A stretch of 38,657 nucleotides of DNA from contig NYWY01000014.1 in NCBI GenBank assembly GCA_002685335.1, positions 19,017-57,673 on the forward strand, written 5' to 3'. Positions 12,001 through 17,142 of the stretch are shown here, one piece after another (the first letter of the stretch is position 1; each line of letters begins with the position of its first letter). The translations under genes and the position numbers were made by a program. This DNA comes from Planctomycetaceae bacterium (GTDB lineage Bacteria; Planctomycetota; Phycisphaerae; Phycisphaerales; SM1A02). A model generated the notes under the pieces. That model made no database searches. It was not told the origin of the DNA and saw nothing but the letters and a program-made list of their open reading frames with translations.

Positions 12001-13587
12001 GATGTCCGGACCAACACCATCATCGTCACCGCACCCCGTGAATCGATGGAACTCATCGAGCGCATGGTGGCGGATCTGGATTCCAGCTCGACCGGATCCA
12101 AGAAGATCGAGGTCTTCAAACTCACCAACGCCGATGCGGACGCGATGGCGGAGATCCTCACCGATCTCTTCCAGCTCCGACAACAGGGAAGTCTCTACGT
12201 GCTCAAGCCCCGCGAGGGCGGGGGAGTCGATCAGGGTGCGGTTGGCGAGGGGCCACTTCCCGGCGGTGGCGCCGAGGACATCTTCGGAACCGAGCTCACC
12301 CTGGTGCCCGACGAACGGCAGGCGCTGTCGATCACCGTGGACAGCCGGACGAATTCGATCATCGTCTCCGGCACGCCTCGCTATCTGGAACTGGTCTCCG
12401 AGGTCATCGACGAACTCGATGCGGAGGACACGAACCAGCGGGAGACCCTGGTGTACAACCTCCGCAATGCTCAGGCGACGGAGGTCGCGCGGGTGGTGAG
12501 CGAGTTCGTGAGCGAGGACCAGCGGAAACTGGTCGAGACCCTCAATTCGGACCAGCTCCCTTCGGCGACCCGGCTTCTTGAACGCGAAGTGACCATCGTG
12601 GGCGATGCGAAGAGCAATTCGGTGCTGGTCAACGCCTCGCCTCGATACATGGAGCAGGTCCAGACCATCATCGAGGAACTCGACGTGGATCCGCCGCAGG
12701 TCCTCATTCAGGTGATGCTCGCGGAGATCACCCTCGACGACGACAGCGACTTCGGACTGACCCTCAATGACAAGGTCGGAACGATCCCGCTCAAGAGTTC
12801 GCTCGAATTCTCCAACTCGGACATCTTCAACCAGCCGCTGTCCGGTTCGTTCTCGGTCGGGTTCAGCGACCTCAACCTGGTGTTGAGTGCGATGTACGCC
12901 CAGGGGAGATTGCAGCTCCTCTCCAATCCTTCGATCACCGTGGCGAACAACGAGGATGGACGAATCCAGGTCGGTCAGGAAGTCCGACTTCCGGAATCGA
13001 TCTCGACCTTCGACACCGGCACCCAGAGTTCGTCCGTGACCCCCACGGACATCGGAATCATTCTGGAGGTCCGACCGTCGATCAATCCCGACGGTTTCGT
13101 GCGGATGCAGGTGAGGCCGACGATCTCGAGGCTCAGCGAACAGACGACCGACATCAGCGAGACCTTCCGAAGCCCGATCATCATCAAGCGGGAGGCGAAC
13201 ACCACGGTCACCGTCAAGGACGGCGAGACGGTGGTGCTCGGCGGACTGATCGAGGAGAACAGCGAGCGGCGGGACATGAAGGTCCCGTTCTTCGGTGACA
13301 TCCCACTGATCGGCGGGCTCTTCCGGAGCGAGACCGAGAAGCGGCGACGCACGGAACTGCTGATCGTGCTCACCCCGCACGTGGTCACGTCCAACGAGGA
13401 TGCGGCCCTGGTCGACCGGACTCGAAACCTGATCGACGAGCTCCCCCTGCCCGAATCGGTTCGGGAGCAGATCCGCCAGGGGAGACTTGAAGGCAGCAAG
13501 AGTGAGCTCGGCGCCGAGTTCGAACCTATCGTGGATCGAGCGCCGCAGGAATCCAGGAAAACCGAGGCTGACTCCGAGGCCGAGTGA
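1..13587 (+). CDS. Giant multi-module secretin (GspD/PilQ family), 5' end beyond window
   Basis: The frame is open from base 1, so the true start lies upstream; 4528 residues are visible. About 51 modules of the secretin N/NolW type can be counted. Each ends in a strand like TNSLIV followed by a helix ending in LxxxLD (for example ERTNTIIARGTP near base 135, DRTNSLIVSGPV near 4090, SRTNSIIVSGTP near 12345). The C-terminal secretin domain spans residues 4229-4462: it opens at VDPPQVLIQVMLAEI, contains the LLSNPSITVANN strand, and closes with VPFFGDIPLIGGLF and ELLIVLTPHVV, all family hallmarks. Secretins form outer-membrane channels of type II secretion or type IV pili. Usual length is 600-800 residues with 3-4 N domains, so this is at least six times oversized. 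A signal peptide lies inside at codons 1858-1885, after module 23. The assignment to secretin is secure; which machine it serves is not. Confidence 0.9.
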   Translation, partial: PELLPVLEKLMSERVVRMVVKNKKQVQVEDDVMPAGFRITSDERTNTIIARGTPRRIERLRAAIAMLDTPKVGFVRQMRTLQLERLTVEDARGKLDQLFGGLPEEKRPTYVVLPETNRLTITADPGVIDQATQFIADLESGGSLGPAAGEASIALLPLSFASPDEATRAVRAVLNPRQLAVVKIVPGPDGRSLVVAGPAGDLSAVRRTLVLIDRPTEVDRQVRYLTVEAADPSLAVTRATRMYEAGSASDPTAAVKTTFDEANRTLVIEGSATSLDEFQRVLTAASASISPESSIRQFAIAATDPSRLVGPLRSLAASMLQPQDGGVYNPPRFEAVDALDILVVEASREQFPIIDELIRTLDRPQPGDIAFRVIPIGAVDGEALSARAFEAFDRQAVMLSPEKIDRPTVRIDAVTGSLEVLGPVEAVEMFTRSLGEARRLLPPPTVGRMIEIRQVRAEDIVEPLRTMIATAVDLGGGRTPAEPVIEVITPTNSLWIRADAAQVGAIEDFVARLDVFEPSDMPPLRMLQLAGSDAVQIARLLAERYDARPTDVRREQPVRIEADAATNTLVVTAAAPVFDEIRDFVESLNRNSDSEAERETMIFPLRLARATDLAMALETLYPEPPMPLDSRGRPLPHLRQPREVFVSADAGTNTLIVEAPSSRRASFDELVKQLDRIELPPQAELRTWDVSRGEGDQIASTLQALAGQGVLSRPGSNGEKAVEVSIQFEPRSRTLIVAGDDFTFTKVEEILVDLQAVPVVRSLQVIEIGAGDATEIATRAGRLYEEQTEADPDFTAVEVEVDAVNGTILAVGEEASLARFTQVVRQLESAQSRPPDVRLISLEHVDAMETATMLDQLIGNELSMAVMGGATPAIEPLVAVNALLVAAQPREHEIIASVVETLDVAEEALPPIRILQVRTADAQNLARALGQTYDRRSNDARVEKPVRITADTATNSLIVAAHPDMLEEIRAIVTDLNDADRLDAEGREIRIFPLRIARAEDLAQTIDQMYPEPPMPLDFRGRPRPELRESREVVVRANPQMNALIVDAPIQRMAGFEKLVEQLDQAQIVAESEIRTWKLPRVELEAVAKTLRELSSAGHLGATDSGAAVAVTVDAASDTLIVSGPSAIFERVAKVIDSLESGPITPSTSLRTFRLLQARAESVAPMLREVLVARLREDVPGGENEISRLLTVTADRKTNTLIISAPDTVMPIAEQLVKTLDASASVIGDPTVRVRPLTFADATVVAVALQQAIPSMTSTATGEPVEVKVVPATGSNALLLVGIPEDIEEVETLIQPLDARPTMDAVDARTFELVHADAARVAPLVQTLLDDQQGGDPRILMERIRRSRGMVDLTPKIRVEADDRTNSLIVSGPVQTVNLAEGLIAQLDRPDADDARTYATFTPRHADPAEILEPAQKILDDTRPVGIRSTLELVLEPQSGSIMIIGSEQETARAAELLRGWDDSIPSLPPMELRVLSLQNADASTVAATVATMLQDRSRWPDSLRDALRAGLVVSEPSVTADVAANRLLISAPVELQPVAVAIVAQLDRDDRTNAIEVRVHSVPNGGAAELAQALQSALDAAAADRPGEPRPVVAAAPRADAVVVTASPRLQDVVSRQLELFETGAASTQVRTMFLKNAAASRVAPLVEGMLAETDGLDQSDMPRWMRQEMSWRRMSGQSGGEPRPIRILADDRLNAVIATGPLSILNAAEQLVRQLDVPSGGGSARRIRVLEVRNTDAVDLATTLDELFVTADDGSTPPLIRVNAASNTLLVRASVDQFEQIERIVKDIDQASLNVARELRTVPIDPGRSSAEDVARMLERMLDREDDDRVRIVPLEELLRRRNDPSESKDGGKVSMSVPASRPSGLRAMVAAVCVAMSPMAQAAETTAVTPATPSIEVPEDEAEIIIAIDPETNSLVVLGSPRELDRLTSLADEVEGGLPEEGSIVRSIPLPPSVDVRNVANIVTQTIRGLIPAGGVRGDVARRASIVPDVDSNALLVACRDSDFSLIADLVASAARPADATEVVVRVFRLEDLSAERIASGLRSLLSRPGAGRFRELAVTMDADGGRSTVTFDPAQVTVVPDTSSNSVVVMAPPTAMEFVDRFVTLAEQTPAGERATLRLFSLRYARAADLQRTLRQIFQTRYRNARRAGGSTTEPEFAVDPRSNQLIVTASTEELAEVERLLGKLDVEDDRERYPLTVIELVAANPTAAARLLDRAVLGSDERLRSETLVLADDQSGVLLVRADDRTLAELQEVIARIDREATTRFPVRTIELTKADAGEVAEAITRFYSDRARLFSSGRGRRAQSASVAITGRSGGGTLLVACDDADFAEVSSLAETFDRSDAAPDLEYRIYELKHADAEKVSETVRELVGELQSSNSFRGFFSRMRRQPEGRNTQGRIAIRAEERLNALVVTGQGDNFALVEKLIASLDVPTPTDAVRVVRHYRVVGLDSELLLDVVKETIGEGDTGVPSWMRDDSDGRVSLFLGEGGATLFVVANQDRQDRVSELIASLDSGRLADAETVEILRTEFADASDTAAAVSRFLRDRSRATGVDSRVVVTAIPGAGTMVVAGPEADVLTVKDLVARIDAPDLSGSRTIEILRLDRGDASEIARLVGAQFERRGGEGVVITPDARTNSVLVNAPTAIFPSIQALVARLDAPDDTAESVIRTFTLATADATEAARILQETLRLDETGRTDGISIDIEGQEVPIEVRATIVADRRSNSLVVTATAESLPVIESIIEQLEAAPARSPVEYRIITLAHAPAADVTLTLDRLLIARGDEWNDVAIDFNRFENQLVVGATPDQFMVIEEILTEIDVPATRARRTDFVALDFADASQIAVALGNFYGPFAYEADTPDKQNVKIIADEATNSLVITATESEWAGILALVAKLDAEEYDASLQLQVLPLKYADARSVARAINEAFRPVIEESRKAAKENKREQSRDEEGERERGDGPTVLMQGSEWVSASAEPKTNALVISASRRNLLKIERIVGQLDVAEFANLAAPRIIPVSGGDPELLAASLRSMYLTEGERSPTLRIVGDRSANAVIVRADETDFVQIRTLALALQQEADEQGLSVRVLRLDSAPAARVAESIKAAFAAKAGRERVPFSLEIDTLGNALVVASTGPFFEEVERTVKEMDRLSPPAGQGIFLIELENVPASVVERTVRRLGLDRPAADASTRLVSEPIKVSAVQGRNAVLVVANPADRDTVVGLLKAIDATPEVADAEVRLVPLQRARAQAVMGLMDQIITPGGGGPDVNPVATAIKEQIRRLAIRGADGSPIELDLARPIRITADAEGNSIIISSTADNAKALEQVARLLDRVPATEAVTVQLFPLDNIAAERFVDIVEQIFDQGRELATLPGLDLPGLPEGSLGPALLEEVALAVDERTNTVIAAGKESAVAFVEVMKMRLDAEIATGWIEPRVIMLEYADAGELANLIDQVIVEGQENDPAASPLRRQLARLRSVRDGAPRATESEVFMPLSRLVVRADEQLNALVVVASTPNLDLVQDLVSMLDVEAAGPGALVRVYAIEHGSAERIASLATDVFEAQSRARGGSAARRDEDRLEAVPDLRTNSIVVSTNARNFPLFEELLARLDTPLDAGFREIRIIELESASANRLAPLVQRLADARVERLRRVQPETADLEKAVVLADDLANALVIAAGEETFQVIESLVIDLDVDQTGRAADIRVIPVTRGGLERVASTIEQVMDRRYAGVPPEVARRDRPLVITDPRSSSLLVAANPEDRRSIEDLVERVGDAPLNPAIEIEVLALESGSARDLAPRIEALMQDRTRSLGASSQPTDRVSIEPLDGSNALVVAASRENQVVVRDLIDVLVQAEQDRIGGQSFEILPVVNNRAGELVDLVSEMYSNAENRRRGADAVRVTADDRLNALLVSGTESDISAVRGLVSRLDSQRPGSVVEVRSIPLASANAQEMVGLIETVLDGGGRTSRNGRTGTVLRYLKELESGEVGDMEVEVSTAIRESIGLTPDVRTNTIIVTAPRESMELIERMVADLDSSSTGSKKIEVFKLTNADADAMAEILTDLFQLRQQGSLYVLKPREGGGVDQGAVGEGPLPGGGAEDIFGTELTLVPDERQALSITVDSRTNSIIVSGTPRYLELVSEVIDELDAEDTNQRETLVYNLRNAQATEVARVVSEFVSEDQRKLVETLNSDQLPSATRLLEREVTIVGDAKSNSVLVNASPRYMEQVQTIIEELDVDPPQVLIQVMLAEITLDDDSDFGLTLNDKVGTIPLKSSLEFSNSDIFNQPLSGSFSVGFSDLNLVLSAMYAQGRLQLLSNPSITVANNEDGRIQVGQEVRLPESISTFDTGTQSSSVTPTDIGIILEVRPSINPDGFVRMQVRPTISRLSEQTTDISETFRSPIIIKREANTTVTVKDGETVVLGGLIEENSERRDMKVPFFGDIPLIGGLFRSETEKRRRTELLIVLTPHVVTSNEDAALVDRTRNLIDELPLPESVREQIRQGRLEGSKSELGAEFEPIVDRAPQESRKTEADSEAE
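1564..2270 (+). repeat. Higher-order repeat copy 1 within the secretin (four modules)
   Basis: Modules 8-10 plus flanks form a block that reappears about 1160 bases downstream. Matching landmarks in order are PPLRMLQ at 1564, the loop YPEPPMPLDSRGRP at 1861, TNTLIVEAP, and RTLIVAGDDF near 2200. The loop is nearly identical in DNA as well as protein, which marks it as a segmental duplication and not independent modules of one fold. Confidence 0.75.
2728..3420 (+). repeat. Higher-order repeat copy 2 within the secretin (four modules)
   Basis: This is the second copy of the block that starts at 1564. Landmarks are PPIRILQ at 2728, YPEPPMPLDFRGRP at 3028, MNALIVDAP, and DTLIVSGPSA near 3358. The offset is 1164 bases at the start, 1167 in the middle and 1155 near the end, that is about 389 residues or five modules. 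The array therefore grew at least partly by multi-module duplication. Confidence 0.75.
5560..5655 (+). other. Internal start site and signal peptide inside the secretin frame
   Basis: GGAAAGG at 5560-5566 lies five bases before an in-frame ATG at 5572. The next 28 codons read as a textbook Sec signal peptide: a basic/polar stretch ending SGLR, a hydrophobic core AMVAAVCVAM, and an AQA cleavage site followed by AE. A cleavable signal peptide has no role in the middle of an exported protein. This is therefore either a second translation start (giving a 2671-residue secretin with 28 modules) or the scar of a fusion between two tandem genes. No stop codon separates the halves. Which start is used cannot be told from sequence. 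Confidence 0.7.
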
Positions 13588-13607
13588 CGGCGAACGCCGG
13601 AAGACCA

Positions 13608-14159
13608 ATGCGATCACGATTCACCATTCTCCTCGCCGCCTCGTTCTCGACCCTCACGGGATGCGTGACCGACTCGGTACAGACCTCGAGCGGGCGACCG
13701 TTGGCGCCGGCGCCTCGTTCGGTGGCACCCGCGCCGCAGGAGTCATCGATCAACGCGGTCTCCCTGCTCAAGGCGCAGCGGCCCGTCGACACCAACGGCA
13801 ACGGATTCCCCAACCGACTCGACGTCGCGGTCTATCTCTTCGCTCGGCCGTATCCCATCCCGCGGCATGCGGTGGGGACGCTGCGGTTCCATTACTACCC
13901 GGTGGGAAGCGTGGACCCGGTTCAGGGTTCGTCTTCCGACCCCCTGGCCAGCTGGTCCTTCTCGTCCGAGATGCTCGCGGCGGCCGAGATCGACGACATC
14001 ATCGGTCCGGGATACTCGTTGGCACTCGATCTCTCCGCGGTCGGGGCCTCAAGCCTCCCCGTGGATTCAGTGGATCTGGTGGTCGAGTTCGAGCCGCTGG
14101 AGGGCGGCGAGATGGCCCGCGGGACATCGATCCAGAGAATTCCCTTCGTCATCTATTGA
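13608..14159 (+). CDS. Lipoprotein directly downstream of the secretin, function unknown
   Basis: A protein of 183 residues. The N-terminus MRSRFTILLAASFSTLTGC is a lipoprotein signal with lipobox LTGC, giving a mature lipid-anchored Cys19. I chose ATG 13608 because it begins the signal peptide cleanly. A GTG at 13584 overlaps the secretin stop (GTGA) and would add eight residues. A proline-rich tether is followed by a globular part with VDTNGNGFPNRLDVAVYLF, then LASWSFSSEMLAA, and a final strand ending IQRIPFVIY. No named family is recognised. The tight coupling to the giant secretin suggests a shared job, for example a pilotin or envelope partner, but this is inference from position only. 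Confidence 0.75.
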   Translation: MRSRFTILLAASFSTLTGCVTDSVQTSSGRPLAPAPRSVAPAPQESSINAVSLLKAQRPVDTNGNGFPNRLDVAVYLFARPYPIPRHAVGTLRFHYYPVGSVDPVQGSSSDPLASWSFSSEMLAAAEIDDIIGPGYSLALDLSAVGASSLPVDSVDLVVEFEPLEGGEMARGTSIQRIPFVIY

Positions 14160-14166
14160 GTCGGTC

Positions 14167-14188
14167 GGCCGACTTTCGGAGGTCGGCC
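14167..14188 (+). terminator. Possible terminator of the secretin-lipoprotein operon
   Basis: Inverted repeat GGCCGAC / GTCGGCC with an eight-base loop begins eight bases after the lipoprotein stop. There is no T-run after it, so it may be only a 3' stabilising hairpin. Confidence 0.3.
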
Positions 14189-14214
14189 TCGTCCACCGAA
14201 CCTCGTCCACCGAA
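14187..14214 (+). repeat. Perfect 14-bp tandem duplication
   Basis: CCTCGTCCACCGAA occurs twice head to tail with no mismatch, in the spacer between the lipoprotein gene and the tRNA terminator. No function is evident; it looks like a recent slippage duplication. Confidence 0.7.
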
Positions 14215-14235
14215 GTGGAGCGGAATCAAAACGAA

Positions 14236-14263
14236 CGCGGCCCGGTCGTGAGACCGGGCCGCG
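14236..14263 (-). terminator. Rho-independent terminator of tRNA-Gln
   Basis: A perfect 12-bp stem (CGCGGCCCGGTC / GACCGGGCCGCG) with a four-base loop lies eight bases beyond the tRNA 3' end on the - strand. In that direction it is followed by TTCGTTTTGATT, a modest U-rich tract. Position and direction fit termination of the tRNA transcript. Confidence 0.75.
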
Positions 14264-14270
14264 AGTCGAA

Positions 14271-14341
14271 CTGGGGATCCAAGATTCGAACTTGGACTGA
14301 CTGAACCAGAATCAGTAGTGCTACCGTTACACCAATCCCCA
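14271..14341 (-). tRNA. tRNA-Gln (anticodon CTG)
   Basis: On the - strand the sequence folds as a tRNA: acceptor stem TGGGGAT / ATCCCCA with discriminator G, D arm containing GGTGTAACGGTAGCAC, anticodon stem ACTGA / TCAGT enclosing loop TTCTGGT (anticodon CTG), and T arm CCAAG-TTCGAAT-CTTGG. The U1-A72 closing pair and G73 are typical glutamine identity elements. CCA is not encoded (TTC follows the discriminator), so it must be added by nucleotidyltransferase. Confidence 0.95.
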
Positions 14342-14354
14342 AGGTGGTCGGAGG

Positions 14355-14382
14355 ATTCTACCTCCCGAAGACGCACGGTCAA
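14355..14382 (-). promoter_or_regulatory. Sigma-70-type promoter for tRNA-Gln
   Basis: On the - strand, TTGACC (14382-14377), a 16-base spacer and TAGAAT (14360-14355) closely match the -35/-10 consensus. The -10 ends 13 bases before the tRNA 5' end, a normal distance for a short leader removed by RNase P. Confidence 0.7.
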
Positions 14383-14549
14383 CCGACTCTGCCGGGAACC
14401 CTTCGAGGTTCGGTGGGCGGGCCGGGTTTCCGGGGAGGAAGGTGCAACCCGTCTTCCCGTGGGCCTCTCCTCCGTGCAGATCCTTCAAACAAGTCCAGCG
14501 GGACCGAGAACCGACTCAGGACCCCAATCACTCCCGAGAAAGCCTGCTC

Positions 14550-14981
14550 ATGCCGGAATCCACCGCCTCGAACGATCGGACCTCCTCCGAAGCCCCGGAG
14601 AAGCGTTTTCCGCTGCGGCGATGGTCGGTGCTTCATGGGGTGTCGCGCGATCCCGACGCTCCATCGCCCCCCGGAGACTGGCCGGGCCTTCATTGCTTCG
14701 CTCGAACCCCCGAGGAGACCAGCACCGTGGGCCCCTGGATCGAGGGGGATGAGACGGCGATGGGTCCGTATCGAGCGTGGTCGGTGCCTGGGCCGCTGGC
14801 TCCGACGCTGGTGGGCGTCCTGGCCGGCTTTCTCGATCCGTTGCGGAACGCCGGCATCTCGGTGCTGGCGATCTCGACCCACGACACCGACTGGCTGCTG
14901 GTGTCGGCGAACCAGGCCGAAGCCGCCGAGGCCGCCTGGTCGGAGGCGGGAATCTCGATCGAGGATGCGATTCAAGACTGA
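14550..14981 (+). CDS. ACT-domain protein (ACT_7/CASTOR-like)
   Basis: 143 residues from ATG 14550. The frame is open further upstream, but that part (including the tRNA promoter side) does not look coding. The C-terminal half carries the signature of the small two-ACT family: a strand near AWSVPGPLAPTLVGVLAGF, then DPLRNAGISVLAISTHDTDW and LLVSANQAEAAEAAWSEAGI. Members of this family bind small ligands, probably amino acids, and are usually standalone sensors. The first ~20 residues are polar and probably disordered. The family is clear; the ligand and target are not. No operon partner is evident, since the neighbours are a divergent tRNA and a lipoprotein gene 180 bases on. Confidence 0.7.
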   Translation: MPESTASNDRTSSEAPEKRFPLRRWSVLHGVSRDPDAPSPPGDWPGLHCFARTPEETSTVGPWIEGDETAMGPYRAWSVPGPLAPTLVGVLAGFLDPLRNAGISVLAISTHDTDWLLVSANQAEAAEAAWSEAGISIEDAIQD

Positions 14982-15161
14982 GGGTTGAAGGTCCCAGAAT
15001 CGATGGGATCGACGATTCCTGCGGGAACGGGGGGTGGCGAGAGGACGATCCGACTCGGATTTCTCGATCCTCCCCGAGTCCCCGACCGGAAAGACCGAGA
15101 TCCGATGAAGCGACTTCCGCATTCCCGGGGGTCCTCTGCGCCCTCGTCTCGGAGTCGTTTC

Positions 15162-16199
15162 ATGTCGTCATTCTTTGGTTCACATTCGATGTTTCGTGCT
15201 CGCCGAATGCTGGCCGGACTCTGCTCGGTGGCCGCCCTGGGACTCGGCGGCTGTGCGATGCCCCATGGCTCCAGCGAGATCGACGTGGTCGCGGTCGATG
15301 CGATCACCGGTCGGAAGGTCGAAGGAGTCAGGATCTTCCGGCACCTCGAAACTCCGAGGATCGCGGGTAAATCCGGCATGGTCTCCGGTACCAACCCGGA
15401 TCCGGTGACCATCACCGATCCCGCGGGAATCGCCACCCTGGACACGCCGCGAGTCGAATCGACGTGGCTCGTTCTCCGCAATGGATATGAACCGATGCTG
15501 GTGCGGCTTCGCGAAGACGAACCCGGTCCCGACCCGGGTCACTTCGAAGTCGTCGCCCGGCGGTCCGATGTCGTCGAGCGCGGGGTTCTCGACCTTCCCA
15601 TGATTCCCACCGTCTGGAAGCCCGTTCGACTGACCGTGATCGATGCGGATACCGGTGCGGGAGTCGCGGGGGCGACGGTTTCCGTCGAATCGACCTCCTA
15701 CTTCGATCACGAGTTCGGATATCACCTCGATGGAGTGCCGGTGATCGTGACTTCGACCACCGATGCTCACGGCGTGGCGGCACTCAGCATTCCCAGCGGC
15801 ACCACTTCGGATGTCGTGATCGAGGCCCCCGGTCACGCGGGTGCGGTGGCTTGTCTGGATCCCGGCTCTCCGGAGGGGATTGCCAGCCGTCGAGTCGTGA
15901 CCATGGAGGCCTATCGCTACGAACCCACCCGGGTGATCGTGCTCGACCGTTCGACCGGACTCCCGGTCGTCGGCGCGGTGTTGAGGGTCTTCCTCGCCGA
16001 CCCCGACGACGGTCAGGTGTGTCGGGAATCGATCTGGACCACCGGAGATGACGGAACCGTGGTGGTGATGAAGCCTTCCGCCGGTCTGGGTTCGATCCGG
16101 ATCGAGCACGGTGAACGCCTCCCCGGCGAGTTCCGCATGCTCGAGATCCATGCTTCGGAATTCACGGCGGTCTCGATCGGGGCCGAAGACTTCGACTGA
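15162..16199 (+). CDS. Lipoprotein with three carboxypeptidase-regulatory-like (Ig-fold) repeats
   Basis: 345 residues from ATG 15162, chosen because GGAG at 15151-15154 is seven bases upstream; ATG 15105 and ATG 15189 are alternatives. The signal sequence ends in lipobox GLGGC. Three similar beta-sandwich repeats follow, each opening with a strand plus turn of the form V(x)VxDxxTG and a following G-V/A: IDVVAVDAITGRKVEGVRIF, VRLTVIDADTGAGVAGATVS, and TRVIVLDRSTGLPVVGAVLR. This pattern is typical of carboxypeptidase-regulatory/CnaB-like domains, which serve as adhesion or scaffold modules at the cell surface. The function here is unknown. The gene converges with the recombinase gene, with a 22-base gap. 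Confidence 0.75.
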   Translation: MSSFFGSHSMFRARRMLAGLCSVAALGLGGCAMPHGSSEIDVVAVDAITGRKVEGVRIFRHLETPRIAGKSGMVSGTNPDPVTITDPAGIATLDTPRVESTWLVLRNGYEPMLVRLREDEPGPDPGHFEVVARRSDVVERGVLDLPMIPTVWKPVRLTVIDADTGAGVAGATVSVESTSYFDHEFGYHLDGVPVIVTSTTDAHGVAALSIPSGTTSDVVIEAPGHAGAVACLDPGSPEGIASRRVVTMEAYRYEPTRVIVLDRSTGLPVVGAVLRVFLADPDDGQVCRESIWTTGDDGTVVVMKPSAGLGSIRIEHGERLPGEFRMLEIHASEFTAVSIGAEDFD

Positions 16200-16221
16200 G
16201 CACCACGCTCCAGGAAGTGAA

Positions 16222-17142
16222 TCAGGGGCGGGGGTGGTGGCTCTTCACCACTTCGCGCAGCTGCCCTCGATCCACGTGGGTGTAGACCTGGGTGGTTCCG
16301 ATGTCCGCGTGACCCAGCAGTTCCTGAACCACCCGCAGGTCGGCTCCCCCGACCAGCAGGTGAGTCGCGAAACTGTGCCGAAGCTTGTGGGGATGGACGT
16401 TCTTCAGCCCCGCGACCTCCGCGTACTTCCGAACGATCTGCCAGATCGCGACCCGTTCCAGCGGGCGGCCGCTGAAGGACAGGAGCATTCGCTGTCGATC
16501 CCGCCCGTCGTCGAAACGGACGAGGTGCGGCCGGAGTTCGGACAGGTACTTTCGCGTCCAGTTCATCGCGGGATCACCGATCGGAACGATCCGCTGCTTC
16601 GAACCCTTGCCGGTCACGGTGAGACTCGCGAGTTCCTGGTGGAACTCGTCGAGTCGGATCGCCCCGACCTCGCTGGCCCGCAGCCCGGCCGCGTACATGA
16701 GTTCGAGAATCGCGCGGTCCCGGACCCAGAGTCGGCCCTGGTCCGGTCCCGGGCTCTCCACCAGGGCCCGCATCTGTCGCGGACTCATGACGCCGGGGAC
16801 CCGCCGCCAGCGATGCGGACGCTCCAGCAATCGGGCCGGGTCCTTGGAGATGCGGTCGTTCGCGGCGAGCCAGCGGAAGAAGACGCGAATGGTCGCCAGG
16901 TGACGGGTGATGCTGCTGGGCTCGAGCCCTCGGTCCCGGCTCAGGCTCTGGAGATGTTCCGCGAGATGCTCGAGGCCGACATCCGCGACCGAGTCGACGG
17001 ATCGATGCCGCAGGAATGACGACATCTCGCCGAGATCCCGCCCGTATGCGTCCAGCGTGGCCGCAGCCAGGCCGGCTTCGATCCGGGCCCAGGTCAGGAA
17101 ATCACGAACTGATCGGTCGAAGCTGGAGGGACTGGCCTTCAT
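16222..17142 (-). CDS. xerD: Tyrosine recombinase XerD/XerC
   Basis: 306 residues, the normal Xer length. An N-terminal SAM-like core-binding domain (about 5-100) precedes the catalytic domain. Catalytic residues are visible: Arg in YAAGLRASEVGAIRLDEF, Lys in VTGKGSKQRIVPIG, the HxxR box in HKLRHSFATHLL, His in LLGHADIGTTQ, and the nucleophile Tyr in VYTHVDRGQLREV. Xer recombinases resolve chromosome dimers at dif during division. XerC and XerD are hard to separate by eye; the HPR-type C-terminus and length lean to XerD. The start overlaps the end of the small cysteine-rich gene by 41 bases, so the two are probably co-transcribed. Confidence 0.9.
   Translation of the reverse strand: MKASPSSFDRSVRDFLTWARIEAGLAAATLDAYGRDLGEMSSFLRHRSVDSVADVGLEHLAEHLQSLSRDRGLEPSSITRHLATIRVFFRWLAANDRISKDPARLLERPHRWRRVPGVMSPRQMRALVESPGPDQGRLWVRDRAILELMYAAGLRASEVGAIRLDEFHQELASLTVTGKGSKQRIVPIGDPAMNWTRKYLSELRPHLVRFDDGRDRQRMLLSFSGRPLERVAIWQIVRKYAEVAGLKNVHPHKLRHSFATHLLVGGADLRVVQELLGHADIGTTQVYTHVDRGQLREVVKSHHPRP

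Noticed and set aside
1..12690. CRISPR-like or satellite array
   Set aside because: The repetition is at protein level with divergent DNA and no constant spacer/repeat lengths; it is a protein module array.
13584..13607. GTG start for the lipoprotein overlapping the secretin stop
   Set aside because: It would add eight polar residues before a signal peptide that is complete from ATG 13608. It remains possible but is less natural.
11581..13617. Long open frames on the - strand opposite the secretin (also 427-1911, 1984-3297, 3412-4854, 8842-10626)
   Set aside because: They are antisense shadows of a high-GC coding strand. Their translations are rich in Arg, His, Asp and Gly with no domain, while the + frame has clear secretin motifs throughout.
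16111..17019. + strand frame of 302 codons opposite xerD
   Set aside because: It is antisense to an unmistakable tyrosine recombinase with all catalytic residues.
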